Below, one piece after another: positions 17,636 through 26,907 of a stretch of DNA of 64,000 bases. Origin of the DNA: Flavisolibacter ginsenosidimutans. GTDB lineage: Bacteria > Bacteroidota > Bacteroidia > Chitinophagales > Chitinophagaceae. The position numbers were made by a program, and so were the translations under genes. The stretch's first letter is position 1. Every line of letters begins with the position of its first letter. The notes under the pieces are model-generated. The model ran no database searches. It was not told the origin of the DNA and saw only the letters and a program-made list of their open reading frames with translations. The stretch lies in assembly GCF_007970805.1 (NCBI RefSeq), contig NZ_CP042433.1:4216001-4280000 (forward strand), in the 5' to 3' direction.

Positions 17636-20600
17636 TTACCCTTTTTTAATAACGATGACTTTCAGCGGGTTATCATTAACCTCAATCTCAACGCCATCAA
17701 CAATCGTTGACGAAATTTCCAGCTTGTCTGCCAGAATTTCGGCGCAAATATAATCATTATACTTGGCCAATGATTCGGCTATACCGTTGGCTGCTGACAC
17801 TTTTACGTCAATGCGGTCGGTCAGTTCAAAGCCGCTGTCCTTTCGGATTTTTTGGACGCGGTTCACGAACTCACGGGCATTGCCTTCCTGCTCCAGTTCG
17901 GGGGTGACGTTAATGTCCAAAGCAACCGTTAGCGGACCTTTGCTGGCCACCGACCAGCCAGGAATATCCTCGCTGGTGATTTCCACTTCGCTCAAGGCCA
18001 ATTCAACGAACTCATCGTTTAGGGGCAATGAATATCTGCCTTCTTTTTCAAATAGCGAAATGTCGTGTTGCGAAAAATTTTGAAGTGCGGCCGAGACGGC
18101 TTTCATCTTCGGCCCCAGCTTTTTTCCTAGTGCCACAAAGTTGGGTTTTATCTTCTTTTTGATGAAACCTTCCGTCTCAGTCAGGTATTCAATCTCCTTC
18201 ACGTTCACTTCGGCTTTGATCAAGTCTTCTACCTTACGCAATTGTTGTTCCATCAGCGGGTTAAACACCGGGATGAGTACTTTTTGCAGCGGCTGCCGCA
18301 CCTTGATGTTTACTTTTTTGCGGATGGATAAAGCAAGGGAGCAGGCTTCCTGCGCCGCCTGCATCCTTTCTTCCAGCAGGCCGTCAATTACTTCTTCTTT
18401 GGCCGCCGGAAACAAAATGTGGTGAACCGAAGCCTGTGGGTGCTTATCGGTCACGGCGTTCAGGTTGAGGAAAATTTCATCGCTGAAGAAAGGGGAGATG
18501 GGCGCCATGAGGCGAACCACCGTTTCGAGGCACTCGTAGAGCGTTTGGTAAGCGGCAATTTTGTCTCCTTCGTATTCGCCTTTCCAAAAGCGGCGGCGGC
18601 AAAGGCGCACGTACCAGTTGCTCAGTTGCTCGTCCACAAAATCTTCAATGAGGCGGCCGGCTTGCGTCGGTTCGTAATCGTTAAGCGCAGCGGTTACCTT
18701 TTTAATCAAGGTTTGAAGCGAGGAAAGAACCCATCGGTCAATTTCTGGTCTTTGTTCAACGGGAATGTAGTCTTCCTTAAACGTAAAACCGTCCACGTTG
18801 GCGTAAAGCGCAAAAAACTGGTACGTATTATATAATGTGCCGAAGAACTTGCGCTGCACTTCTTTGATGCCGTCAAGGTCAAATTTCAGGTTGTCCCAAG
18901 GCGAAGCGTTGGTGATTAAATACCAGCGTGTGGCGTCGGCGCCAAATTCTTCAATGGTTTTGAAAGGGTCAACCACGTTGCCGAGGCGTTTGCTCATTTT
19001 GTTGCCGTTCTTGTCAAGCACCAAGCCGTTTGAAACGCAGGTTTTGTAGGCCACGCTGTCGAAGAGCATTACGGCCAATGCGTGGAGGGTGTAAAACCAG
19101 CCGCGGGTTTGGTCCACACCTTCGGCGATGAAGTTAGCCGGGAAGTTCTCTTTGAACTTTTCTTTGTTTTCAAACGGGAAATGCCATTGCGCATAAGGCA
19201 TGGCGCCGCTGTCAAACCAAACATCAATAAGGTCAGGTTCGCGGAGCATGGGTTTACCGCTGTCTGAAACCAGCACAACTTCATCAACATACGGCTTGTG
19301 CAAATCCAAAATGCCGTCGTGCAGGTAATTTTTGTTGACATCGCCGCCCAAAGTTTCGCTGGCTTTTTTTATTTCTGCGTTCAGTTCTGCAATCGAACCA
19401 ATGCACTTTTCCTCGCCGTCTTCACTGCGCCAGATGGGAAGTGGTGTGCCCCAGTAACGGCTGCGGCTCAGGTTCCAGTCCACCATGTTTTCGAGCCAGT
19501 TGCCAAAGCGGCCCGTGCCCGTGCTTTCAGGTTTCCAGTTAATGGTTTTGTTCAGTTCCACCATCCGGTCGCGCCGTGCCGTGGTTTTAATAAACCAGGC
19601 ATCAAGTGGGTAATAAACTACGGGCTTGTCGGTGCGCCAGCAGTGAGGGTAGCTGTGCTCGTACTTCTCCACTTTAAAGGCGCGGCTTTCCTTTTTCAGC
19701 TTTACGGAAATGTCAACGTTCACATCCACGTAATTGCTTTCGTTCTTGTAGTCTTTAATGTAGCGACCGGAAAATTCTCCCAAGCCATCTACAAATTTTC
19801 CTTCGCGGTCAACAAGGGTCAGAATGCCAATATTGTATTTCTTTCCCACCTTAAAGTCATCGGCACCAAAAGCCGGTGCGGTGTGTACGATGCCTGTGCC
19901 GTCTTCGGTAGTCACAAAATCGCCCAACAAAATGCGCCAAGGCTTTGCATCGGGTGTGATGGCGTGAACGGCTTCGGGTGAATTAGCCTCGCAGGGTAAA
20001 AGTTGTTCGTATTCTAATCCTTCGAGTTCATGCCCTTTGAACTGTGCTAAAATTTTCCACGGCAAAACTTTTTCTTTCTCACTATAGTTTCCAAAATCGC
20101 CGTTTTCCCCTTCGGGCTTGAAATACTTGCTCAGTAAGGCTTTGGCAAGAATCACGTTTTGCGGAACGTGTGTGTAGGGATTAAAAGTTTTCACCAACAC
20201 ATAATCAATATTGGGTCCAACGGTCAAACCAAGATTGGAAGGCAAAGTCCACGGCGTCGTCGTCCACGCCAAATAAAATACTTCATCATTCCCTGCCGCG
20301 TCGAAAAGAAACCGTGCGTCTGCGCTCTTTTTCGCCTTGAACATCGCCACCGCACTTGTGTCCTTTACATCACGATACGTTCCCGGTTGGTTTAATTCGT
20401 GTGAACTCAGGCCCGTTCCCGCTGCCGGTGAATAAGGCTGAATGGACACGCTTTTATAAAGCAATCCTTTGTTGTAGAGTTCTTTCAGGCACCACCACAG
20501 CGTTTCAATGTATTCGTTGGTGAAGGTGATGTAGGGATCGTTGAGGTCAACCCAATAACCCATCTTGGTGGTCAACTCATCCCATTTGTCTTTGTACCGT

Positions 20601-20980
20601 AGTACGGCCTCGCGGCATTTTTGGTTGTACTCGGCCACCGAAATTTTTTTGCCGATGTCTTCTTTGGTAATGCCGAGTTCTTTTTCCACGCCCAGCTCAA
20701 TGGGCAAACCGTGGGTGTCCCAACCGCCCTTGCGTTCCACCTTAAAACCTTGCATGGTTTTGTAGCGGCAGACCAAATCTTTCAGCGTGCGGGAAATAAC
20801 GTGGTGAATGCCGGGCATACCGTTGGCGCTCGGCGGGCCTTCGTAAAACACAAATGGCTCCGCGCCTTCTCTCGCTTCAATGCTTTTTTGAAAGGCGTTT
20901 TCTTTTTCCCACCGCGCCAGCACTTCTTTTTCAATGGCGGGCAGGTGCAATCCCTTGAATTCTTTATAACGATTGGCCAT
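17636..20980 (-). CDS. ileS: Isoleucine--tRNA ligase
   Basis: A 1114-residue class I aminoacyl-tRNA synthetase that charges tRNA(Ile) with isoleucine in the cytoplasm and edits mischarged valine. The HIGH-type signature is PSANGMPGIHH near the N-terminus and the KMSKS-type signature is KMSKRLGN. The CP1 editing insert lies between (TTPWTLPSNLGLTV and DGTGIVHTAPAFG). A tRNA-anticodon-binding domain and a long C-terminal extension follow, matching the large eukaryote-like IleS form common in this phylum. The start at 20980 (MANRYKEFKG) is preferred over a longer frame because the promoter word lies upstream of it. First gene of an operon with the DksA-like gene. Confidence 0.96.
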   Translation of the reverse strand: MANRYKEFKGLHLPAIEKEVLARWEKENAFQKSIEAREGAEPFVFYEGPPSANGMPGIHHVISRTLKDLVCRYKTMQGFKVERKGGWDTHGLPIELGVEKELGITKEDIGKKISVAEYNQKCREAVLRYKDKWDELTTKMGYWVDLNDPYITFTNEYIETLWWCLKELYNKGLLYKSVSIQPYSPAAGTGLSSHELNQPGTYRDVKDTSAVAMFKAKKSADARFLFDAAGNDEVFYLAWTTTPWTLPSNLGLTVGPNIDYVLVKTFNPYTHVPQNVILAKALLSKYFKPEGENGDFGNYSEKEKVLPWKILAQFKGHELEGLEYEQLLPCEANSPEAVHAITPDAKPWRILLGDFVTTEDGTGIVHTAPAFGADDFKVGKKYNIGILTLVDREGKFVDGLGEFSGRYIKDYKNESNYVDVNVDISVKLKKESRAFKVEKYEHSYPHCWRTDKPVVYYPLDAWFIKTTARRDRMVELNKTINWKPESTGTGRFGNWLENMVDWNLSRSRYWGTPLPIWRSEDGEEKCIGSIAELNAEIKKASETLGGDVNKNYLHDGILDLHKPYVDEVVLVSDSGKPMLREPDLIDVWFDSGAMPYAQWHFPFENKEKFKENFPANFIAEGVDQTRGWFYTLHALAVMLFDSVAYKTCVSNGLVLDKNGNKMSKRLGNVVDPFKTIEEFGADATRWYLITNASPWDNLKFDLDGIKEVQRKFFGTLYNTYQFFALYANVDGFTFKEDYIPVEQRPEIDRWVLSSLQTLIKKVTAALNDYEPTQAGRLIEDFVDEQLSNWYVRLCRRRFWKGEYEGDKIAAYQTLYECLETVVRLMAPISPFFSDEIFLNLNAVTDKHPQASVHHILFPAAKEEVIDGLLEERMQAAQEACSLALSIRKKVNIKVRQPLQKVLIPVFNPLMEQQLRKVEDLIKAEVNVKEIEYLTETEGFIKKKIKPNFVALGKKLGPKMKAVSAALQNFSQHDISLFEKEGRYSLPLNDEFVELALSEVEITSEDIPGWSVASKGPLTVALDINVTPELEQEGNAREFVNRVQKIRKDSGFELTDRIDVKVSAANGIAESLAKYNDYICAEILADKLEISSTIVDGVEIEVNDNPLKVIVIKKG

Positions 20981-21011
20981 AAAGGGCTCTTGTAAAATTT
21001 TTAAAATGGGA

Positions 21012-21020
21012 GCAAAGGTA
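21012..21020 (-). promoter_or_regulatory. Bacteroidota -7 promoter word for ileS
   Basis: TACCTTTGC on the minus strand, 31 bases before the ileS ATG. It fits TAnnTTTG exactly. Confidence 0.6.
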
Positions 21021-21148
21021 GGAAATCGCGAAGTTGATTCATTGGCGGGTTGACTGCTTAACAAGCAAGGTAAAAGGCGCAAAGTAATCCGGCGCCGCTA
21101 ATTTTCCTTCTTCCGTAAACCCTTTTTCCAATCCGGCATGTTTGAAAA

Positions 21149-23635
21149 ATGAAGGAAGTCTCTCTTTGCCAAAAATTTCGAACCGTGAGATCAATTGTTC
21201 TACTCCTCCTTTTGGCGTTTCATTGGACCGTCTTTGCACAAACCAATACCTTGCTTGTAGAGACAACCGTCAAGCACTACGACGAAAATCCTGCCGGCGT
21301 CATTTCAGGCACGGTAAAAACAACCGACGGCATGCCGGCTACTTTTGTTACCGTACTGCTGAAAGAGCCCAACCTTTCTACTTATACCGATGAACAAGGC
21401 GCCTTTCTTTTTTCGAATTTGAAAGAAGGATTTTATACGCTGGAAATTTCAATGAGCGGACTAAAGCCGCAACAACGAACCGTTCAATTAAAGAAGAACG
21501 AAACGGCAAGGCTTGTGATTGTTTTGCAGGAGGACGCCAAACAACTTTCTGAAGTGGTTGTGAGCGCCAGCCGCCGCCTGAACAACAAACCCGTTTCCGC
21601 CGGAAAGATTGACGTGAACCCCATGGACTTGCCGCAGAGTTTAACGGTGGTGGGACAAGGACTGATTCGCGAACAACAAGCGCAACGCCTGGGCGACGTG
21701 CTGAAAAACGTGAACGGTATTTACGTGACCACCACACGCGGTGCGGTGCAGGAAAGTTTCGGCGGACGAGGTTACAGCTTTGGCAGTACCAACCTGTTTA
21801 AAAACGGTGCCCGCATTAATAGCGGTGCAATGCCTGAAATGAGTTCGCTGGAAAGAGTGGAAGTGCTGAAAGGAAGCACCGCCGTTTTGTATGGACAAGT
21901 AGCGCCGGGCGGCATCATAAACATGGTGACAAAGCAGCCTAAGTTTGCAGCCGGCGGCGAAGTTTCGATGCGTGTAGGCAGTTATGATTTGTACAAGCCC
22001 GCTGTTGATTTTTACGGGCCGCTTTCTTCTTCCATCGCTTATCGCGTTAACGGTACTTTCGAAAGTGCCGGCAGTTTTCGCGACGGCGTAAATTCTTCGC
22101 GTTATTACGTAAACCCTTCCGTGCTGTTTAAGCTAAGAGACCGTACCGAAATTCTTGCCGAAGGCGATTATCTCTTTCATCGTTTTACACCGGACTTCGG
22201 CATTGGTACGTTGGGGGGAACAAAAATTGCCGATGTGCCCCGCAACCGCTTCATGGGCACAAGCTGGCAATACAATAAAACCGATCAAGTAACGGCAACG
22301 GCTACGTTAAAGCACAACTTCAATGACGCATGGAAACTGAACGCTTCTTTTTCTTATCAGCAATACAAAAGAGATTATTACGCTGTGGAAAGAGTGCAGG
22401 CCGCAGCCAACGGCGACTGGACAAGACCGCTCGGAAAAATTTTGAGCGATGAAAACTATTACACCGGACAGGTAAACCTGATTGGCAAATTTACAACGGC
22501 ATCACTTGAACACAATTTTTTGGCTGGCGCCGATGCCGACAATGATGTGATTACAAACAACGATTTTTCTTTTCCCGCTGTAAGCGGATTGCCTGCCGGC
22601 AGTTACGATAAAATCAATGTTCTTGATCCCGGCAAATACGTGCAGCGTAGCGATGTGCCAACGGCAACGCCCATCAGAAAGAGAGTGGCTCCGCTTGACC
22701 GCGTTGGTTTTTATGCGCAGGATTTGATTAAACTGTCATCAAAGTTTAATGTGCTTGCAGGCTTGCGTTGGTCCTATGTGCAAACGGCGGGCATTGATTC
22801 AACAAATCTTCTGACGGGCACCAAAACGAAAGGCAAGTCGCGTTACGACAATGCCTTTTCGCCGCGATTGGGTTTGGTGTACAAACCGTTTGCGACAACG
22901 ACTTTCTTTGTGAGTTATTCAAATTCTTTTGTGGTAAACACGGGGCAGGATGTGTACGGAAAAGCAGTACCGCCTTCACTTGTTGATCAATACGAGGCCG
23001 GCGTAAAGAACGAGTTTTGGAGTGGAAGAGTATCCGCCAACGTTACGGTCTATCGCATCCTGAATAACAATCTTGCGCAAACCGCACCGTATTTGCCGGA
23101 TGGAACACCGAACAACAATTCGAACATAAAAATGCTCAGCGGGCAAACAAAAAGCGACGGTGTGGAAGTAGATCTTGCGGGACAGCCAATCAGGAATTTG
23201 CAGGTAAGCGCAGGCTACAGCTACAACTTTATGCGTTACACAAAAACCAACACCACTATCGGCAGTTTTAAAACCGGCGAACGGTTGGTGAACAATCCGG
23301 CGCATACCGCCAATGCAAGTGCATTTTACACGTTCGGCAATGGATTGTTGAAAGGGTTTAAGGCCGGCGTAACCGTGGCGTACGTTGGCGATCGCTTCGC
23401 GGGCTGGAACACCGATGTTGTTTCGGTGAACCCGGTAACGTACCGCAGCCGCATTTTTCCGGTAGAAGGTTTTACCACGGTTGACGTATCGCTGGGCTGT
23501 TCGGTAAAGAAGCTTTCGGTGCTGGCAAAGGTTTCCAATCTTACCAACGCATTGAATTATTACGTGCACGAGAATTACAGCGTTAATCCTATATCGCCAA
23601 CGCAAGTTGTAGCAACGGTTGCGTATAAGTTTTAA
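21149..23635 (+). CDS. TonB-dependent siderophore receptor
   Basis: An 828-residue outer-membrane receptor. Signal peptide to about residue 31 (HWTVFAQ), then a carboxypeptidase-like regulatory domain (about 48-120: GVISGTVKTTDGMPATFVTV), a TonB plug (about 150-265, with VAPGGIINMVTKQPKF as in siderophore receptors of the FhuE/FpvA group) and a 22-strand barrel ending in VATVAYKF. It would import a ferric siderophore using TonB/ExbBD energy. It stands alone just before the haem genes. No Fur box was identified by eye. Confidence 0.9.
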   Translation: MKEVSLCQKFRTVRSIVLLLLLAFHWTVFAQTNTLLVETTVKHYDENPAGVISGTVKTTDGMPATFVTVLLKEPNLSTYTDEQGAFLFSNLKEGFYTLEISMSGLKPQQRTVQLKKNETARLVIVLQEDAKQLSEVVVSASRRLNNKPVSAGKIDVNPMDLPQSLTVVGQGLIREQQAQRLGDVLKNVNGIYVTTTRGAVQESFGGRGYSFGSTNLFKNGARINSGAMPEMSSLERVEVLKGSTAVLYGQVAPGGIINMVTKQPKFAAGGEVSMRVGSYDLYKPAVDFYGPLSSSIAYRVNGTFESAGSFRDGVNSSRYYVNPSVLFKLRDRTEILAEGDYLFHRFTPDFGIGTLGGTKIADVPRNRFMGTSWQYNKTDQVTATATLKHNFNDAWKLNASFSYQQYKRDYYAVERVQAAANGDWTRPLGKILSDENYYTGQVNLIGKFTTASLEHNFLAGADADNDVITNNDFSFPAVSGLPAGSYDKINVLDPGKYVQRSDVPTATPIRKRVAPLDRVGFYAQDLIKLSSKFNVLAGLRWSYVQTAGIDSTNLLTGTKTKGKSRYDNAFSPRLGLVYKPFATTTFFVSYSNSFVVNTGQDVYGKAVPPSLVDQYEAGVKNEFWSGRVSANVTVYRILNNNLAQTAPYLPDGTPNNNSNIKMLSGQTKSDGVEVDLAGQPIRNLQVSAGYSYNFMRYTKTNTTIGSFKTGERLVNNPAHTANASAFYTFGNGLLKGFKAGVTVAYVGDRFAGWNTDVVSVNPVTYRSRIFPVEGFTTVDVSLGCSVKKLSVLAKVSNLTNALNYYVHENYSVNPISPTQVVATVAYKF

Positions 23636-23719
23636 ATCTTTGGAAAGAAATGAAAGCCTTTATTGTGGTGCAGTAGCAAACAGGAAGTGTGAAGCAGGTA
23701 GAGATGAAAATTGATGAAG

Positions 23720-24271
23720 TCACTCGTTCCTTTTGCGAAGTGCTTTGTAAATTTTAATGGCCGCCATAAGAACGATGATAAACGCCACGAGCCCCACCAA
23801 TCCCCACACCCAACTCAAACTTGATTTAACCGTTGCCAGCATTACAATGGGTACCAAAAAAATAGTGGCTACTTCGTTCCAGATACGGAGTTGTTGCGAA
23901 TTGTATTTGAAAACGCCCAATGATTGCTGCTTGTAAATTTTATGCAGCGAAAAATGATAAACGTAAAGCAATAGCACAAAGCAAAGTTTGATGAAAAGCC
24001 ATCGTCCGCTTTCATCGGTCAGTGATTTTTGCCAACTGCCGTTCAGCATAACCCATGGCCCGAATATCAACGTCAGAATTGCCGAAGGCCACGTTATCCC
24101 AAACCAAAGCCGCTTGATCATCACCGAAAATTGTTTTTGCAAAATGCTCTTTTCGGGTTCCGGTTTTTCCGCCGCTTCGGTGTTGTAAATAAACAGGCGA
24201 ACAATGTAAAACATGCCCGCAAACCAGGTAACGATAAAGATGATGTGGAGGGCTTTGAGATAAGCGTACAT
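23720..24271 (-). CDS. hemJ: Protoporphyrinogen IX oxidase HemJ-like (CopD/UPF0093 family)
   Basis: A 183-residue inner-membrane protein with four to five helices. It begins MYAYLKALHIIFIVTWFAGM, the HemJ pattern in which His9 corresponds to the functionally important histidine of HemJ proteins, and Lys95 in WLFIKLCF to the conserved lysine. HemJ oxidises protoporphyrinogen IX to protoporphyrin IX. Its place directly downstream of hemH, and the lack of hemG or hemY elsewhere in this haem region, support that role. Some databases label such proteins only as CopD family, so the assignment is partly from context. A palindrome separates it from hemH. Confidence 0.8.
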   Translation of the reverse strand: MYAYLKALHIIFIVTWFAGMFYIVRLFIYNTEAAEKPEPEKSILQKQFSVMIKRLWFGITWPSAILTLIFGPWVMLNGSWQKSLTDESGRWLFIKLCFVLLLYVYHFSLHKIYKQQSLGVFKYNSQQLRIWNEVATIFLVPIVMLATVKSSLSWVWGLVGLVAFIIVLMAAIKIYKALRKRNE

Positions 24272-24280
24272 GATTAAATG

Positions 24281-24370
24281 TAAAATCTAAAATGTAAAAT
24301 GAATAATGTAAAGTGAGGAGGCGGCTCTCATAAATCAGACTGATAGTTTTAAATTTTACATTTTAGATTT
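24281..24370. repeat. Word-repeat palindrome E: perfect 19-bp inverted repeat between hemH and hemJ
   Basis: AAAATCTAAAATGTAAAAT at 24281-24299 is exactly complementary to 24352-24370. Both arms extend with further TGTAAAA/TTTTACA words. It starts about 7 bases from the hemH stop codon, which itself sits inside an ATGTAAAA word, and ends 9 bases before the hemJ start. Confidence 0.75.
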
Positions 24371-24377
24371 TGCGGTT

Positions 24378-25424
24378 TTACATTTCAAGCACCATTTCTT
24401 TCTTGCCCGAAACGTATTCGCCAACCCATTTTGCCAAAGCATTCACCCAAAGCGGATGTACGTTAAGGCAGGGAATCATTTCAAAGCGTTCGCCGCCGTT
24501 GTGCAAAAAGGTTTCTTTTCCTTCCACCGCTATTTCTTCCAGTGTTTCCAAACAGTCGCTGACAAAAGCAGGGCAAACCACCAACAATTTTTTCACGCCT
24601 TCTTTTGGTAGTTCCGCAAGTTTTTGTGCAGTGTAAGGTTGCAGCCAGGGATCGCGGCCAAGGCGAGACTGAAACGAGAACGTAAATTTTTCCGCTGGAA
24701 TGTTCAGGCGTTGCGTAACCAGCTTTGTCGTAGTCCAGCATTGATGGCGGTAACAATATTGATGCGCCGGTGAAGGCACATCGCAACAATCAGGAACCTT
24801 CAAACAATGTTGACCGGTGACATCGCCTTTGTAAATGTGCCGCTCCGGCACGCCGTGATAGGAAAACAGTATGTGATCCCACTCGCTTTCCAAATGCGGA
24901 CGTATGCTTTCGCACAAGGCATGAATGTAGTCGCCGTTGTCGTAATAAGGTTTGATGGTTGTCAGCTTGAACGAATAGCCGCCCTTCTTGTGTTGTTCTT
25001 TTGCGTATTCAACCGCGGTTTCGTAAGAACTCATGGCATAGTGTGGGTACATCGGCACCGCAATCACTTCCTCCAGGTCGGGATTGTTTTTTACCAATTC
25101 ATCAAAAGCCGCCCTGGGCGAAGGGTTGCCATAACGCATGGCGATGGCCACGGGTTCCGCAATCTCTTTCTTTAACGCATCGCCCAATTGTTCGGAGATG
25201 ACAATAAGTGGCGAGCCTTTTTCGGTCCAAATGGATTTATAGGCTTCGGCCGATTTGGGTGCCCGAAACGGAACGATGATTCCCTTAACCAGCAAGGCAC
25301 GAAAAAGCCAGGGTTTGTCAATCACCCTTTCGTCCATCAGAAATTCATCTAAGTAGCGCTTTACGTCTTTTACGTCCGTCGAGTCGGGCGACCCAAGGTT
25401 CATCAATACAACGGCTTTTTTCAT
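24378..25424 (-). CDS. hemH: Ferrochelatase
   Basis: A 348-residue ferrochelatase that inserts Fe2+ into protoporphyrin IX, the last step of haem synthesis. The start at 25424 (MKKAVVLMNLGSPDS) matches the family N-terminus. The catalytic histidine is in FSYHGVPERH and the conserved acidic region is VVCPAFVSDCLETLEEI. FSFQSRLGRDPWLQPY is the usual substrate-binding loop. A cysteine-rich segment (HCLKVPDCC then YCYRHQC) is present in the middle. Divergent from hemA, with which it shares the 259-base upstream region; it has its own promoter word 7 bases before the ATG. Confidence 0.95.
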   Translation of the reverse strand: MKKAVVLMNLGSPDSTDVKDVKRYLDEFLMDERVIDKPWLFRALLVKGIIVPFRAPKSAEAYKSIWTEKGSPLIVISEQLGDALKKEIAEPVAIAMRYGNPSPRAAFDELVKNNPDLEEVIAVPMYPHYAMSSYETAVEYAKEQHKKGGYSFKLTTIKPYYDNGDYIHALCESIRPHLESEWDHILFSYHGVPERHIYKGDVTGQHCLKVPDCCDVPSPAHQYCYRHQCWTTTKLVTQRLNIPAEKFTFSFQSRLGRDPWLQPYTAQKLAELPKEGVKKLLVVCPAFVSDCLETLEEIAVEGKETFLHNGGERFEMIPCLNVHPLWVNALAKWVGEYVSGKKEMVLEM

Positions 25425-25431
25425 ATGCGCA

Positions 25432-25440
25432 GCAAAAGTA
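25432..25440 (-). promoter_or_regulatory. Bacteroidota -7 promoter word for hemH
   Basis: TACTTTTGC on the minus strand, 7 bases before the hemH ATG; predicted leader of 0-3 bases. Confidence 0.6.
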
Positions 25441-25649
25441 GGAACGGCAATCCGCAATCCCGGGCCGTTGCAAAATAAACTTTACGGTCGGGTTGAATGA
25501 AACGATAGCGGCATGAAATCAAACCGCCTGTTCACAATTCATTCAATGAAAGCAGCACTTGATGTTCATCATTTTGGTGCCTGATGAAAATCACGCAGGC
25601 AAATGACAGAGCAATGACAGAACTTTTCGTTTGCCAACGGCCCTCAAAT

Positions 25650-25657
25650 TACTTTTG
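25650..25657 (+). promoter_or_regulatory. Bacteroidota -7 promoter word for the hemA operon
   Basis: TACTTTTG lies 26 bases before the hemA ATG. A TTTG at 25630-25633 lies at about the spacing expected for the -33 element. Confidence 0.6.
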
Positions 25658-25683
25658 TGCCGTGGCCGTTGACTCTTATTAAC

Positions 25684-26907
25684 ATGAATACGCAGCACTT
25701 CAAAAACATATCGAACTTCTTTGTTGCCGGTATCAATTACAAAAAATCCGACGCAGCCGTAAGGGGAAAGTTTGCGATTAACAACGAGCAATACGCTAAC
25801 GTGTTGGAAGACGCTGCGGCACAGGGCCTCGACGAAATTTTCATTCTTTCTACCTGCAACCGCACCGAGATTTACGGCTTTGCGCATTGCAGTCATCAAT
25901 TGGTGGAACTGCTTTGTTCGCAAACGGCCGGCGATGCGGAAACCTTCAAACAATCGGCTTACATTAAAAACGGTATCGAAGCAGTTGAACACGCATTCAG
26001 CGTTGGCGCAGGACTTGATTCGCAAATCCTGGGCGATTACGAAATCGTTGGCCAGTTAAAGACTGCGGTAAAATTTGCCAAAGAACAGGGCTTTGTCGGC
26101 GCTTTTACCGAGCGGCTGATCAACTGCGTGCTGCAATCGTCCAAACTCATTAAGAACAGTACGTCGTTAAGCGGCGGAACGGTTTCGGTTTCGTTTGCCG
26201 CTGTGCAATACATCATGAACCGTGTGATTGATCCATCGTCGAAAAATATCTTGTTGTTGGGCGTTGGAAAAATCGGCCGCAACACCTGCAAAAACCTGGT
26301 GGATTATCTCGGTACAAAAAATATTACGCTGATTAACCGCTCGGTTGACAAAGCCGCCACGCTTGCCGGTGAATTGAACTTGCGCCATGCCTCGCTTGAT
26401 TCGTTGGAAGAAGAAGTAGCCAAGGCTGATATTATTTTGGTGGCCACCAATTCGGCAGAGCCGGTGATTTTAAAAGAACAGGTTGAAGGGAAAGGTGAGA
26501 AATTAATCATTGATCTTTCCGTTCCGGCCAACGTGGAAGAAGCGGCGCAACACTTGTCGAACGTGCAAGTAATTAACGTAGACGCACTTTCCAAAATCAA
26601 GGACGAAACCCTGAAGATGCGCCTGGCCGAAGTGCCCAAGGCAAAAGGCATTATTTCGGAACTAATGGCGGAATTTGAAGACTGGTGCGAAATGCGCAAG
26701 CACGTGCCCATGCTGAAAGAACTGAAAGTAAAACTGAAAGAACTGTACGCTCATCCACAATACGTGCAAACTATCACTAGCGCAAAAACAATTGACGTGC
26801 ACATTCAGCGTGTGCTGAACGACACTGCGGGAAAGATCAAAGTGCAGAACCAAAAAGGTTGTCAGTACCTTGCTGCGCTGAACGAGTTTATCAACGCAAA
26901 AAATTAA
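25684..26907 (+). CDS. hemA: Glutamyl-tRNA reductase
   Basis: A 407-residue NADPH-dependent enzyme that reduces Glu-tRNA(Glu) to glutamate-1-semialdehyde, the first committed step of C5-pathway haem synthesis. The catalytic cysteine is Cys58 in LSTCNRTEIYGF. The tRNA/substrate region has GLDSQILGDYEI-like sequence, followed by a Rossmann nucleotide-binding domain (LLLGVGKIGRNTC) and a C-terminal dimerisation helix. The start at 25684 follows the promoter word. The stop overlaps the hemC start by one base (TAATG), so the two are translationally coupled. First gene of the seven-gene haem run. Confidence 0.96.
   Translation: MNTQHFKNISNFFVAGINYKKSDAAVRGKFAINNEQYANVLEDAAAQGLDEIFILSTCNRTEIYGFAHCSHQLVELLCSQTAGDAETFKQSAYIKNGIEAVEHAFSVGAGLDSQILGDYEIVGQLKTAVKFAKEQGFVGAFTERLINCVLQSSKLIKNSTSLSGGTVSVSFAAVQYIMNRVIDPSSKNILLLGVGKIGRNTCKNLVDYLGTKNITLINRSVDKAATLAGELNLRHASLDSLEEEVAKADIILVATNSAEPVILKEQVEGKGEKLIIDLSVPANVEEAAQHLSNVQVINVDALSKIKDETLKMRLAEVPKAKGIISELMAEFEDWCEMRKHVPMLKELKVKLKELYAHPQYVQTITSAKTIDVHIQRVLNDTAGKIKVQNQKGCQYLAALNEFINAKN

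Noticed and set aside
17082..17753. A 223-codon plus-strand frame antisense to the DksA-like gene, rich in Ala/Gly/Phe
   Set aside because: It is the mirror of the Lys/Ala/Pro low-complexity tail and has no independent support.
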